Position numbers and translations under genes: made by a program
Part shown: positions 1-7,547 of the stretch, one piece after another
Position numbering within the stretch: the first letter of the stretch is position 1
Layout of the letters: the number at the start of each line of letters is the position of its first letter
The notes under the pieces: generated by a model
The model's input: only the letters and a program-made list of their open reading frames with translations
Told to the model about the DNA's origin: nothing
The model's database searches: none
Assembly (NCBI GenBank): GCA_023251695.1
Contig: JAHEYE010000094.1
Location: 1 to 11,293, forward strand
Reading direction: 5' to 3'
Length of the DNA stretch: 11,293 nucleotides
Source of the DNA: Sphingobacteriaceae bacterium
GTDB taxonomy: Bacteria; Bacteroidota; Bacteroidia; B-17B0; Aurantibacillaceae

Positions 1-2946
1 CAGGTCCGTAAATCGGGAACACAAAATTGGTTCGATTATAATTGTAATACCGGTTTCGAAAAAGTAACCAACCTCGAACCCAATACAAGTTACGAGGCAC
101 GGGTAAGAGGAGAAGGAAACAGTATTACCGGCGATTGGAGTAACATCGCCACTTTCAATACCACAAGTGAACCCAATTACAGTTGCAACGACCAAACACA
201 ATACGCCGATGTATTAGCGGCACAACCTTTACCTTCTTCAAAGGCAATTGCAGGATTGCTAATTCAATCCGGACAATTCGAAGTCATAACAACACAAATA
301 AATCCGAGTGGTCCGCCCGGTTGGTACAGCGGAAAGGGTTATGCAAAAGTTTTCGGTGCTCTTCCTTTAGCTGTTCAATTCAATAACATTTACATTGATG
401 ATAATAACCGGCATCAACAAGGCGTAATACAAGCCTTAACGCGGGGCATTGATGCCTGGACGCATCAATGGGATGTAAAAGATGCAGAAGAACATGCCAG
501 CTATGTTAACGGAACGGTTGAAAATGTGTATGTGAACGGCAACCAAATCTGTGTGAAGATACAAGGACACGCTACCGATTCTTGTTTTGACTTTCCTCCT
601 AACCAGAATGTGATCGTGGTAAGGGACGATAACGGGAATCAATGGATCGTAAACGTAAATCCGCCATCGGTGAGCGGACCAACAAATTATTATCAGCTCA
701 GCAGTGATGAGCTGGATGCAAGTGACAGCACTATTGTTGTTTTTGAACAGAGTCCGGATCAGAAATATGGTTTTGATAAAAAGCAATACACGGCCTGGGC
801 CAACAATTACGAAATAATAAAATTAAAGAGCGGTAAAAATTATTTCGTTCCGCATAAAAGTGTGAGTGAATTTCAGAGTGACGGAGTTTATGCGGCGATA
901 AATATTATTGGGTTTACTGCAGGTAAATTAAGTTTTAAAACAACAGCAGGCTTGCAATTAACCGCGGTTGTTCAGGGCAATCCTAATTTGTATAAAGTTA
1001 CTGTGCCGCATCAGGCCAACGGCGTTTATGCCTGGTACGATGGGAAGAAAGTCGGGAAGTTAGATGTAGTCAGTTTAAAACCGCTGACTAAAAAACTGGT
1101 AATTGTTCCTATAGGAAATGTAAGTGCCCCAAATAATTTACAAAGCGATTTAAATAAAATATTTCAGCAGGCAAGTGTAACATGGAGTGTTACAGTAAAA
1201 CCAAGTTTCACTTTTAATTTAGGAAATGATGGTCTGAAATCAGCTGACGCCACTTTGATGAGCAAGTACAGCGATGAAATGCGTGCCTTGCGTGATGCCT
1301 ACAAACAAGCCAATACAGATTATGACAAGGAAGCTTATTATGTTTTTGTAGTCGGTAATTTTGATGACCCCTCCATAAAAGGTTATATGGTGCGTGGACG
1401 AGCCTTAGGGTTTGTGGCTTCAACAAGCTCAGCTACCGATATGGCGAGAGTAGTTGCTCATGAATTAGCGCACGGCGCATTTGGATTAGAGCACACTTTC
1501 CCGGCAATTGGTAAAAACACAAGTGATAATTTATTGGATTACGGAGCAGGCACTGAGTTAGGGGCGAAGCAGTGGGAGGAGATGCAGACTAGACCTCCTT
1601 TATTTAATTGGCTTGACACCGAAGAAGACGCTTCTTATTTTAATAGTCTTTTGTTAAGTGAATCTACTTTCCTGAATTACGATTTCAAGGAAACTAATCC
1701 ATATTTTGATAAAGCGGCCGAATTGTTCGCCGATATCCTTAGAAAATCAAGTTGCTATTCTATCAAATTAAATCGTTCGAATCAGTTTTTTACAACGGTA
1801 TCTGGAACAGCCTTCTTCTTTGGAAACGAAATTTATATAGAGCATACCTTCAATTATTATACCCGATTTGATAATGATATTGATTTTTTAATGGACTGGG
1901 GACTTGATTTTTATGATTTGCAAGTTGACCTTAACTCGAATTGGAAGCAAAAAATATATTTTTATTTATCGAAAGGTGAAGAGAAGTGGAAACATAGTAA
2001 AAACCCGCCTCTATTGATTGATTTGTTAGCGCGAGTTGTTACCGGGGTACCAACGGCAATCTATGGTTATGCTTCAGGGAAAGACATGTTTGATGGTCAT
2101 ACCTTAAGTTCAGCGGAACATGCGCTAAATCTTTTGGAGATAGTTCCTGTCACAATGATAGGAAGTAAGGTTCTTAAAGGGGTTAAGTCTATTAAAGTTG
2201 GCCAAAAGGTGTTGGATTTGTCAGCGGGAGTCTTTAATAAATCGAAGGAAGAAATTAAAAAATTAGCACAGCAAGCTCTGGAAAGTGCGGGTTCTATTTT
2301 AAATGCATTATCTTCTACTCTTAAAGGAATACATAATAGGTTGATATCTGCAGGAATTAAGCACATTGTACAGGGAAACATTGTCAAGTATTTAACTAAA
2401 AACGGAGAAGAATTAGCAAGAATTGAGAACGGTACTTTTATTGTAACTAAGCCCAAAGCGAACCTACCCTCGCCTATTAGTTACTTAGATGAAGTTTTCA
2501 TCACTAAACACGTTAATAAATTTAAAAGTGAAGGAGGGGCTTTTGTCATTAGAAAGCGTGATATAATTGGGAATCCGAATTATCAAACTCTTGCTCCTGG
2601 TAAATTTGTCGGGCTGAAAGGTGAAATGGATGTTGTAGTTGGAAAATATAATGACGCTGGTCAAAATACTCAGGTTTTAGTTGATGAATTAGAACTCGGG
2701 AATGGTTATTTTAAACCTGATGATGAGGTGTTTTATGTTACCGTAAAAAAGGAAAAAGGTTTTACCTTTGATTTCCCTACAGGAAAAGAAATTGGCGCTT
2801 ATGAAGGTTTTTGGGTGCCTGGTGGTTATACTAAGCAAGGCACTTCGGAGGCAATTATTTCTAATTCAGGTAGTTTTGCACATAACAATAATTGGCAAAC
2901 ATTTGTAAATTTGTTTGGCTCTGAGAATGTAACAAAGATTAAATAA
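1..2946 (+). CDS. Polymorphic-toxin-like protein: FN3, zincin peptidase, pre-toxin TG-like and C-terminal toxin domain (5' partial)
   Basis: The reading frame is open from base 1, so the start lies outside the window; the TTG at 256 is internal. Of 981 visible residues, about 1-57 are the end of a fibronectin type III domain (LEPNTSYEARVRG). Residues 58-355 hold linker modules, including GWYSGKGYAKV and VQFNNIYIDD. Residues 360-530 form a zincin-type metallopeptidase domain with HELAHGAFGLEH at 487-498 (H487, E488, H491; candidate third ligand H498), followed by DNLLDY at 509-514. Residues 671-735 resemble the pre-toxin TG domain (SGKDMFDGHTLSSAEHAL). Residues 824-981 are a separate C-terminal domain with WVPGGYTKQGTSEAII at 938-953. 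This order is typical of polymorphic toxins, where the peptidase is thought to release the C-terminal effector. The stop overlaps the next gene's start, as expected for a toxin/immunity pair. G+C falls after about base 1620. No T9SS C-terminal sorting domain is visible. The architecture is fairly sure; the toxic activity is inferred. Confidence 0.8.
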   Translation, partial: QVRKSGTQNWFDYNCNTGFEKVTNLEPNTSYEARVRGEGNSITGDWSNIATFNTTSEPNYSCNDQTQYADVLAAQPLPSSKAIAGLLIQSGQFEVITTQINPSGPPGWYSGKGYAKVFGALPLAVQFNNIYIDDNNRHQQGVIQALTRGIDAWTHQWDVKDAEEHASYVNGTVENVYVNGNQICVKIQGHATDSCFDFPPNQNVIVVRDDNGNQWIVNVNPPSVSGPTNYYQLSSDELDASDSTIVVFEQSPDQKYGFDKKQYTAWANNYEIIKLKSGKNYFVPHKSVSEFQSDGVYAAINIIGFTAGKLSFKTTAGLQLTAVVQGNPNLYKVTVPHQANGVYAWYDGKKVGKLDVVSLKPLTKKLVIVPIGNVSAPNNLQSDLNKIFQQASVTWSVTVKPSFTFNLGNDGLKSADATLMSKYSDEMRALRDAYKQANTDYDKEAYYVFVVGNFDDPSIKGYMVRGRALGFVASTSSATDMARVVAHELAHGAFGLEHTFPAIGKNTSDNLLDYGAGTELGAKQWEEMQTRPPLFNWLDTEEDASYFNSLLLSESTFLNYDFKETNPYFDKAAELFADILRKSSCYSIKLNRSNQFFTTVSGTAFFFGNEIYIEHTFNYYTRFDNDIDFLMDWGLDFYDLQVDLNSNWKQKIYFYLSKGEEKWKHSKNPPLLIDLLARVVTGVPTAIYGYASGKDMFDGHTLSSAEHALNLLEIVPVTMIGSKVLKGVKSIKVGQKVLDLSAGVFNKSKEEIKKLAQQALESAGSILNALSSTLKGIHNRLISAGIKHIVQGNIVKYLTKNGEELARIENGTFIVTKPKANLPSPISYLDEVFITKHVNKFKSEGGAFVIRKRDIIGNPNYQTLAPGKFVGLKGEMDVVVGKYNDAGQNTQVLVDELELGNGYFKPDDEVFYVTVKKEKGFTFDFPTGKEIGAYEGFWVPGGYTKQGTSEAIISNSGSFAHNNNWQTFVNLFGSENVTKIK
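1076..1600 (+). other. Zincin metallopeptidase domain within the toxin-like protein
   Basis: This segment encodes residues 360-533 of the large protein. It begins with the strand KLVIVPIGNV and a helix carrying DLNKIFQQASVTW, then GRALGFVAS, then the active-site helix VVAHELAHGAFGLEH. H487 and H491 would bind zinc and E488 would be the catalytic base. H498 is a likely third ligand, with spacing HExxHx6H, one residue longer than the metzincin HExxHxxGxxH. The following NLLDY aligns with an NLMDY pattern that I recall from related Bacteroidota proteins; here Leu512 occupies the Met position. All expected catalytic residues are present, so it is probably active, most plausibly in self-processing (inference). 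Confidence 0.75.
2011..2220 (+). other. Pre-toxin TG-like linker domain
   Basis: Residues 671-740 of the large protein start with a hydrophobic LLIDLLARVVTGVPTAIYGY, followed by SGKDMFDGHTLSSAEHAL and LLEIVPVTMIGSKVLKG. This matches the general pattern of the pre-toxin TG family: hydrophobic helix, then T/S-G-K-D, then G-x-x-L-S, then a helix ending in a P/G-rich hydrophobic stretch. That family sits directly upstream of toxin domains in many polymorphic toxins. The T of the usual TG is replaced by S692-G693 here. A profile search would settle it. Confidence 0.6.
2470..2943 (+). other. Putative C-terminal toxin domain of unassigned activity
   Basis: Residues 824-981 begin after a low-complexity join (KPKANLPSP) and form a compact domain of about 155 residues. 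Visible blocks are ITKHVNKFKSEGGAFVIRKR, a Gly-rich APGKFVGLKGEMDVVV, VDELELGNGYFKPDDEVFYV, and finally GFWVPGGYTKQGTSEAIIS. I recall a similar G-F-V block and W-x-P-G-G-Y-T-x-x-G-x-x-E-A-I-I block at the C-termini of Rhs/wall-associated-type proteins, but I cannot name the family. No HNH, EndoU, deaminase or REase signature is apparent. Position, size and the coupled downstream gene support an effector role. Confidence 0.5.
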
Positions 2947-3365
2947 TGAATAATTACCAAAAAGCAATTATTGAAAATTCCGCCAAAAAATTCTTATTAG
3001 GCAAGGAAAACTATTTTGTTTTAAATAAGGATTGGGGTGGTCACGACATTACAAGCACGCAAGAAGATTTAAGAGAGTACGCAAAAACGCATGGCGAAAC
3101 AACTTTATATTCACAGCTCAACAAAGATATTTTGAGTATTTTGGAAGACGATGTCACTTCTGATGATTTAAAAAATATTTGTGCAATTTTTTGGTGGTAC
3201 TTTGTAAACAAAAATGAAGAAGGAAAAATATACGAGACGTGGATAATATCACCTCAAATAAAGATTAAATTAGGTGATAGAATAAAAGCAGCCTCTGAAA
3301 ATAAAGCGGATTTAACAGGATTAGTTTTGCGAATAAAAGAACGATTTAATTACGACCTAATATAA
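2946..3365 (+). CDS. Candidate immunity protein for the upstream toxin
   Basis: This 139-residue protein has no signal peptide and no membrane segment, so it is probably cytoplasmic. Its ATG shares one base with the TAA stop of the toxin gene (TAATG), which implies translational coupling and fits the usual toxin-then-immunity order. It is mainly helical and charged, with an acidic central stretch (SILEDDVTSDDL) and an aromatic core (AIFWWYFVNK). I recognise no family. By hand count its G+C is about 31%, below the roughly 42% of the first 120 bases of the window, as is common for horizontally exchanged immunity genes. The immunity role rests on position, size and coupling, not on homology. Confidence 0.65.
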   Translation: MNNYQKAIIENSAKKFLLGKENYFVLNKDWGGHDITSTQEDLREYAKTHGETTLYSQLNKDILSILEDDVTSDDLKNICAIFWWYFVNKNEEGKIYETWIISPQIKIKLGDRIKAASENKADLTGLVLRIKERFNYDLI

Positions 3366-3422
3366 TCTATTTCGAATTTAATAATTGATAATCAAACCCA
3401 CGCGAACAGCTAGTTAAATCAA

Positions 3423-3836
3423 TCACTTCCTCCCCACCGTAAACTCATAATCCACTTTAACGGGTACGGGCACTTTGCCGCAGAGGCCGGGCGAGTAGAG
3501 GGGTAGCAAACCTACAACACGCTTGGCTTCATTTTCGAGTTCGCTGTCATTGGCAGGAGAAATTAATTTAAGGAAGGTACATTTGCCGTCTTTCTCCACC
3601 ATCCACGCAAATTTTACGTCGGTATTTTTTTTATAATCTTTTGCGGGCAGTTTAAAATTCTTTTCCATAAAATCCCATAAAGTGAAACCTTCGTCTTTTA
3701 CTTCAGGATAAACATCCAGTTCCGTATACACCTGCATCATAATTTCATAATCAAATACCGGATTACATCTGTCAAACATCTGCGAGATTGCGCCCTTCGA
3801 TGCAACGACCAACAGAATAAAAATTATTTTTTTCAT
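3423..3836 (-). CDS. Secreted TonB C-terminal-like domain protein
   Basis: This 137-residue protein has a signal peptide (MKKIIFILLVVASKGAISQ), cleaved probably near residue 19, so it should reach the periplasm. Residues 43-135 resemble the TonB C-terminal domain as found in Bacteroidota. They contain a P-E-V start, FMEKNFKLP, then VKFAWMVEKDGKCTFLKLIS, ENEAKRVVGLLPLYSPG and a final PVPVKVDYEFTV strand. This matches the family pattern of a strand, a dG turn, an EA-R-V helix, P-x-x-x-P-G and a basic terminal strand. It lacks the N-terminal membrane anchor and Pro-rich spacer of a real energy transducer, so it probably does not power outer-membrane transport; these small domains may bind partner proteins instead. 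Its start overlaps the stop of the upstream sensor gene by ATGA, so the two are likely cotranscribed and translationally coupled. Confidence 0.7.
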   Translation of the reverse strand: MKKIIFILLVVASKGAISQMFDRCNPVFDYEIMMQVYTELDVYPEVKDEGFTLWDFMEKNFKLPAKDYKKNTDVKFAWMVEKDGKCTFLKLISPANDSELENEAKRVVGLLPLYSPGLCGKVPVPVKVDYEFTVGRK

Positions 3837-6478
3837 TTCTTTAAATCCTTTAATTTCTTATCAATATATCTCTCCGTTGGCATTTGGGCTTCCTGAATTC
3901 TCTTAGCGTAATTAATACTGTCTTTCATGTCCTTATGTGCTTCTTCCACTTTTTGTTTTTCAATCGAAAGTTCCGCAGTGCGCTCTTCTACTTTCTTTTC
4001 CAGGTTTTCTTTTTCTTCCCTTAAAGAACGCTCACGACGTTTTATATAAGTGTAAATTAACAATCCTGCTACTACAGCGCACAAAATGTAAAACCACATG
4101 GTGCGCCAGAAAGGTGGTGTAATAGTTAATTTAATTTTTAGGGGCTCTCCCCAAAAACCGTCGTTATTACTTGCTTTAATTAATAAAATATAATCACCGG
4201 GGTCGAGGTTAGTAAACGTTACTTTTTGTTCGTTACCTATGTTGACCCAATTCTCGTTAAAGCCTTCTAATTTATAAGCGTATTGATTTTTGTTTGGATC
4301 GGTGAAATCAAGCGCAGCGAAATCAAATTCAAAAAAGTAATTTTTATAAGAGAGGGTGAGTTCATTTGTAAAAGAGGGATCAAAGGGTAATTTATAGGCT
4401 TTGTTAAGTGCAGTAAAACCTGTCAGCACCACATTGGGAGGCGTTTTGTTTAGAGTAATATCGGAAGGATTAAACATATTAAAACCGTTAAGCCCGCCGA
4501 AGAACAAATAACCATTCGGTAAGTTGCAGGAGGCATCTAAACCGAATTGTCTCCCCTGCAAGCCATGCTCTGTAGTAAAAATTGTAAATTCTTCGGTCTG
4601 GGGGTTTAATTTACATATACCCTGCTGGTTGGTTACCCAAATAAATCCGGTATTGTCTTCCTGAATGGAGGCAATCTGATTCGCAAAAATCGTATGTAAA
4701 TCTGTATAAGATGTCAATTCGCGCGATTTAGTATCCAGTGAAAATAAACCTATAGATGTTCCCATCCACAAAATCCCTTTGCTGTCGATAATGAGTGTAG
4801 TAATGCCCACATCAGCCATCACATTTTTTTTGTCTTTAAAAATAGTTTCTGATTTTCCGGTTTCAGGGTCAAATAAATTTAAACCATTTGCTAAAGTTCC
4901 TACCCAGAATTTCCCATCCTTGTCTACGGCAAGAGATGTAATATAATTACTGCTTAAACCATCGGGTTGTCCTGCGGTTTGCACCCTTGTAAAATTATTT
5001 TTTTCGTGGTTATAAATATTAAAACCGAGTTCCGTAGCAAACCATAGCCGGTTTCTTTTATCTTTTACAATACAGGTCGACGAATGATAAGAGAATGAAT
5101 TAGAGTCCGCACTTGGAAGATAAACATCATAATTGTTTTTACCGGGATAGTAACGGTAAATGCCTGCGCCAAAACTTCCAATCCAAATACTGCCGTCATC
5201 ATCCGGATAAACACTTAACACAATGGTGTTGTGCCTCAAAAAATTTTCTTTTTGCTCATCAATCGGAAGCAGCGAAATTGTTTTTGTTTTACAATCGAAA
5301 ATGCTGACTCCCGCATTGGTTCCTATAAAAACTTCATGGTCTGATTTTGGTCTGATCGTAAAAACAGAATTATTATTTAAACTGCCCGGTTTATTGCTTT
5401 CGTGCTTATAATAACCAAAATTTAATACATGAGGGTCTAATACATTCGCGCCGCCTTTCCAGGTTCCGCACCAAATTAATCCGCTTCTGTCTTCCAAAAT
5501 CGAAAAAGTGGTGTTGTCGTTAATGGTTTCCGCATCATCTTTGTTATTTTCAAATAGCGATAAGCCTTGATTAATGGCGTCAAACTTTCCTAGTCCGTGT
5601 TCGGCTGTTGCAAACCAAATGTTTCCTTTTTTGTCTTCATAAAAAGCGGAGACCAGGAAGGCTTTTACAAGTTTTTTAAAGGGATGGGATACTGTATCGT
5701 GTGGATAATATACTTGGTTGTTCTTCTTATCAATAACAAGCGAGCCATTGGCCCAGCAACTTACCCAAATGCGCCCTTTACTGTCGCAATAAACTGTTTT
5801 CGGCGAATTGGAAAGTAGTTTTAATTTAGTGTCGGTAGTATAGTAATCGCATTTTCCTGTTTTCGGATCGTATTCTGTGATACCTTTGCCGGGGTTCGAA
5901 CACCAAAGATGTCCATCCTTGCCACGTGTCATGTATCTTAAATTATTCGATAAAAAAGGCACATGGTTTTTGCCACCATTTTTATACAGGGTAAAATTTC
6001 CTGTTTTCTTATCAAATACGTTTAGGCCGTCGAAGGTGGCAATAAACAATTTTCCGGGTTCGGCTTCAATAATGGTGTTCACATAACCGTTAGGGAGTGC
6101 ATTTGTTTTTATTGAATCGGGAAAGAAATTAGTGACTTTTAAAGTTTTTAAATCAATTTTAAACATACCACCGCCGCCTGTGCCACCCCACAAATTATCG
6201 TCTTCATCGGCATACAAGCAGCGGATAGAGTTGTGAATGATAGTGCTACTATCGTCAATGTTGGCTTTAAAAGTGTAAATTTTTTTCCCGTCGTATTTGT
6301 TTAAACCATCGTTAGTGCCTATCCATATAAAACCTTTTTTATCCTGAACAAAACAAGTAACATAGTTTTGGGTCAGGCCTGCCTCAACGGTGATGTGACG
6401 GAAACGGGCGAATTGGCCGTGGGAAGCTAAATAAATGCATGTAAGAAAAAGAAGAAATATGTGTTTTTCAGGTCTCAA
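3833..6478 (-). CDS. Propeller/Y_Y_Y membrane sensor lacking an output domain
   Basis: This 881-residue protein has a signal peptide (ending near ASHGQ, residue 22). Residues 25-675 carry about a dozen two-component-regulator propeller repeats, for example GFIWIGTNDGLNKYDGK (49-65), GNIWFATAEHGLGKFD, GSIWIGSFGAGIYRY and GKFWVGTLANGLNLFD. That is enough for two seven-bladed periplasmic propellers. A Y_Y_Y domain follows (725-787; YAYKLEGFNENWVNIG), then one transmembrane helix (about 794-811). A cytoplasmic coiled coil (812-860) contains LEKKVEERTAEL and then INYAKRIQEAQMPTERYI. In relatives, the NYAKRIQEA segment leads into a SpoIIE/PP2C-type phosphatase; here the protein ends 15 residues after that motif, with no kinase, phosphatase or DNA-binding domain. 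Known relatives sense glycans or other envelope ligands. The stop overlaps the next gene (ATGA). Confidence 0.85.
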   Translation of the reverse strand: MRPEKHIFLLFLTCIYLASHGQFARFRHITVEAGLTQNYVTCFVQDKKGFIWIGTNDGLNKYDGKKIYTFKANIDDSSTIIHNSIRCLYADEDDNLWGGTGGGGMFKIDLKTLKVTNFFPDSIKTNALPNGYVNTIIEAEPGKLFIATFDGLNVFDKKTGNFTLYKNGGKNHVPFLSNNLRYMTRGKDGHLWCSNPGKGITEYDPKTGKCDYYTTDTKLKLLSNSPKTVYCDSKGRIWVSCWANGSLVIDKKNNQVYYPHDTVSHPFKKLVKAFLVSAFYEDKKGNIWFATAEHGLGKFDAINQGLSLFENNKDDAETINDNTTFSILEDRSGLIWCGTWKGGANVLDPHVLNFGYYKHESNKPGSLNNNSVFTIRPKSDHEVFIGTNAGVSIFDCKTKTISLLPIDEQKENFLRHNTIVLSVYPDDDGSIWIGSFGAGIYRYYPGKNNYDVYLPSADSNSFSYHSSTCIVKDKRNRLWFATELGFNIYNHEKNNFTRVQTAGQPDGLSSNYITSLAVDKDGKFWVGTLANGLNLFDPETGKSETIFKDKKNVMADVGITTLIIDSKGILWMGTSIGLFSLDTKSRELTSYTDLHTIFANQIASIQEDNTGFIWVTNQQGICKLNPQTEEFTIFTTEHGLQGRQFGLDASCNLPNGYLFFGGLNGFNMFNPSDITLNKTPPNVVLTGFTALNKAYKLPFDPSFTNELTLSYKNYFFEFDFAALDFTDPNKNQYAYKLEGFNENWVNIGNEQKVTFTNLDPGDYILLIKASNNDGFWGEPLKIKLTITPPFWRTMWFYILCAVVAGLLIYTYIKRRERSLREEKENLEKKVEERTAELSIEKQKVEEAHKDMKDSINYAKRIQEAQMPTERYIDKKLKDLKK

Positions 6479-6644
6479 TTGGTATATAAAAATAGATAAT
6501 TTTGCGGAGCTGATGAAATGAGTATTTAAGGTCGGTGACTAACGAATTTATGAGCAAAAAGGTATTAATATCTTTTAATTTAATTGTTTCGGAAGCATAA
6601 ATAAGCCTCAAATAAACCTTAAATTTGTCATTACAGCATTAATT
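6479..6644. promoter_or_regulatory. Divergent intergenic region between the sensor and YitT genes
   Basis: This 166-base A+T-rich gap separates the divergent sensor (minus) and YitT (plus) genes and should hold promoters for both. On the plus strand it contains two matches to the Bacteroidota -7 box TAnnTTTG, at 6497-6504 and 6620-6627. On the minus strand I found no exact match. No clear inverted-repeat operator or riboswitch-like structure was seen. Confidence 0.5.
6620..6627 (+). promoter_or_regulatory. Candidate -7 promoter box for the YitT-HD operon
   Basis: TAAATTTG matches the Bacteroidota sigma-ABfr -7 consensus TAnnTTTG exactly and lies 17 bases before the YitT ATG, which would give a very short leader. 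The nearest upstream TTG (6584-6586) is 33 bases away, too far for a normal -33 box, so support comes from the -7 element alone. The alternative TAATTTTG at 6497-6504 would leave a leader of about 135 bases. Confidence 0.35.
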
Positions 6645-7541
6645 ATGACAGCATATCATAAAAATAAGGCTATTGAGTGGAGTCATATTTTTGATCTGAA
6701 GAATATGCTTTTGATGTTAGCAGGGGTTTGTTGTGCTGTATTTGCTATGAAAGGCTTTATGATTCCGAATTCATTTATGGATGGGGGTATTACGGGCATT
6801 TCCTTATTGATACATGAAGTATTTCACATCAATATCAGCTTATTGATTATTGTCTTCAATATACCTTTCATTATTTTAAGTTACCGTAAAATAAGCAAGA
6901 CATTTGCGGTATTTACGATTTTCGCTGAGTTATTATTAGCTACTGGCTTAGTTTTTATTGAATTACCACCAATAACAAATGATAAATTGCTTATAGCGGT
7001 TTTTGGAGGAGCCTTGATTGGAGCCGGAATCGGATTGGTTATCAGAGCCGGTGCTATACTCGACGGGGCAGAGGTAGTTGTTGTGTTTACTAAAAGAAGA
7101 ACAGGATTTTCAACGCGTGAGATTATCATGGTATTTAATTTCCTGATTTTTGCAGGAGCTGCATTTCATTTAGGTATAGAAACTGCGATGTATTCTTTAA
7201 TTACATTTTTTACTGCAACATGGGCCACCGAATATGTAGTGGATGGCATTGAAGAGCATACAGCCATGAATATAATTTCATCAAATCATGAAGAGGTGAA
7301 ACGTTTGCTGGTAAATGATTTGGGAAAAGGTATTACAGTATTTAAAGGAGAAAGGGGTTATTTGCCGGGACAGTATGATATAAAGGTTGAATGCGAAATT
7401 ATTGTAACAATTATAAGTAGGTTAGAAATAAAAGTAATTCAGGAAGCGCTTGAAAAAATTGACCCTCACGTGTTTGTTTACATTCAAAGCGTAAAAGAAG
7501 CAACCGGCGGAATTTTAAAGGCAAAGGCTCACGTTAAATAA
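6645..7541 (+). CDS. YitT family membrane protein (DUF161/DUF2179)
   Basis: This 298-residue inner-membrane protein has about five or six hydrophobic segments between residues 20 and 195. The first part carries the family's PNSFMDGGITGISLLIHE block (41-58). A loop with GALIGAGIGLVIRAGAILDGAE (122-143) follows, containing the conserved R-x-G-x-x-x-D-G. The cytoplasmic C-terminal DUF2179 domain (about 205-285) contains KGITVFKGERGYL and ends with a V-F-V-Y-I strand, a ferredoxin/PII-like fold in known structures. Length is normal for the family. The biochemical role of YitT proteins is not established; a transport or small-ligand-gated function is a guess. It is probably cotranscribed with the HD gene, which begins 6 bases downstream. 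Confidence 0.9.
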   Translation: MTAYHKNKAIEWSHIFDLKNMLLMLAGVCCAVFAMKGFMIPNSFMDGGITGISLLIHEVFHINISLLIIVFNIPFIILSYRKISKTFAVFTIFAELLLATGLVFIELPPITNDKLLIAVFGGALIGAGIGLVIRAGAILDGAEVVVVFTKRRTGFSTREIIMVFNFLIFAGAAFHLGIETAMYSLITFFTATWATEYVVDGIEEHTAMNIISSNHEEVKRLLVNDLGKGITVFKGERGYLPGQYDIKVECEIIVTIISRLEIKVIQEALEKIDPHVFVYIQSVKEATGGILKAKAHVK

Positions 7542-7547
7542 GGAACT

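Noticed and set aside
256..258. TTG as the start of the toxin-like gene
   Set aside because: The frame is open back to base 1 and encodes FN3-like sequence, so the gene enters from outside the window.
183..386. Small plus-strand ORF of 67 codons
   Set aside because: It lies in another frame of the toxin-like gene and shows no domain or coding character.
2097..2456. Minus-strand ORF of 119 codons
   Set aside because: It is antisense to the pre-toxin region, whose plus-strand frame has recognisable motifs.
3385..3395. Short palindrome TTGAT-A-ATCAA between the convergent genes
   Set aside because: The stem is 5 bp, A+T-rich, with a one-base loop and no U-tract, so it is not a credible terminator.
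3820..3860. Frameshift truncating a SpoIIE domain in the propeller sensor
   Set aside because: The stop overlaps the ATG of a signal-peptide-bearing ORF with a different domain, and no PP2C-like sequence follows, so a simple frameshift does not explain the truncation.
6497..6504. TAATTTTG as the main promoter of the YitT gene
   Set aside because: It matches the -7 consensus, but the nearest TTG (6479-6481) leaves only a 15-base spacer and the leader would be long; kept only as an alternative.
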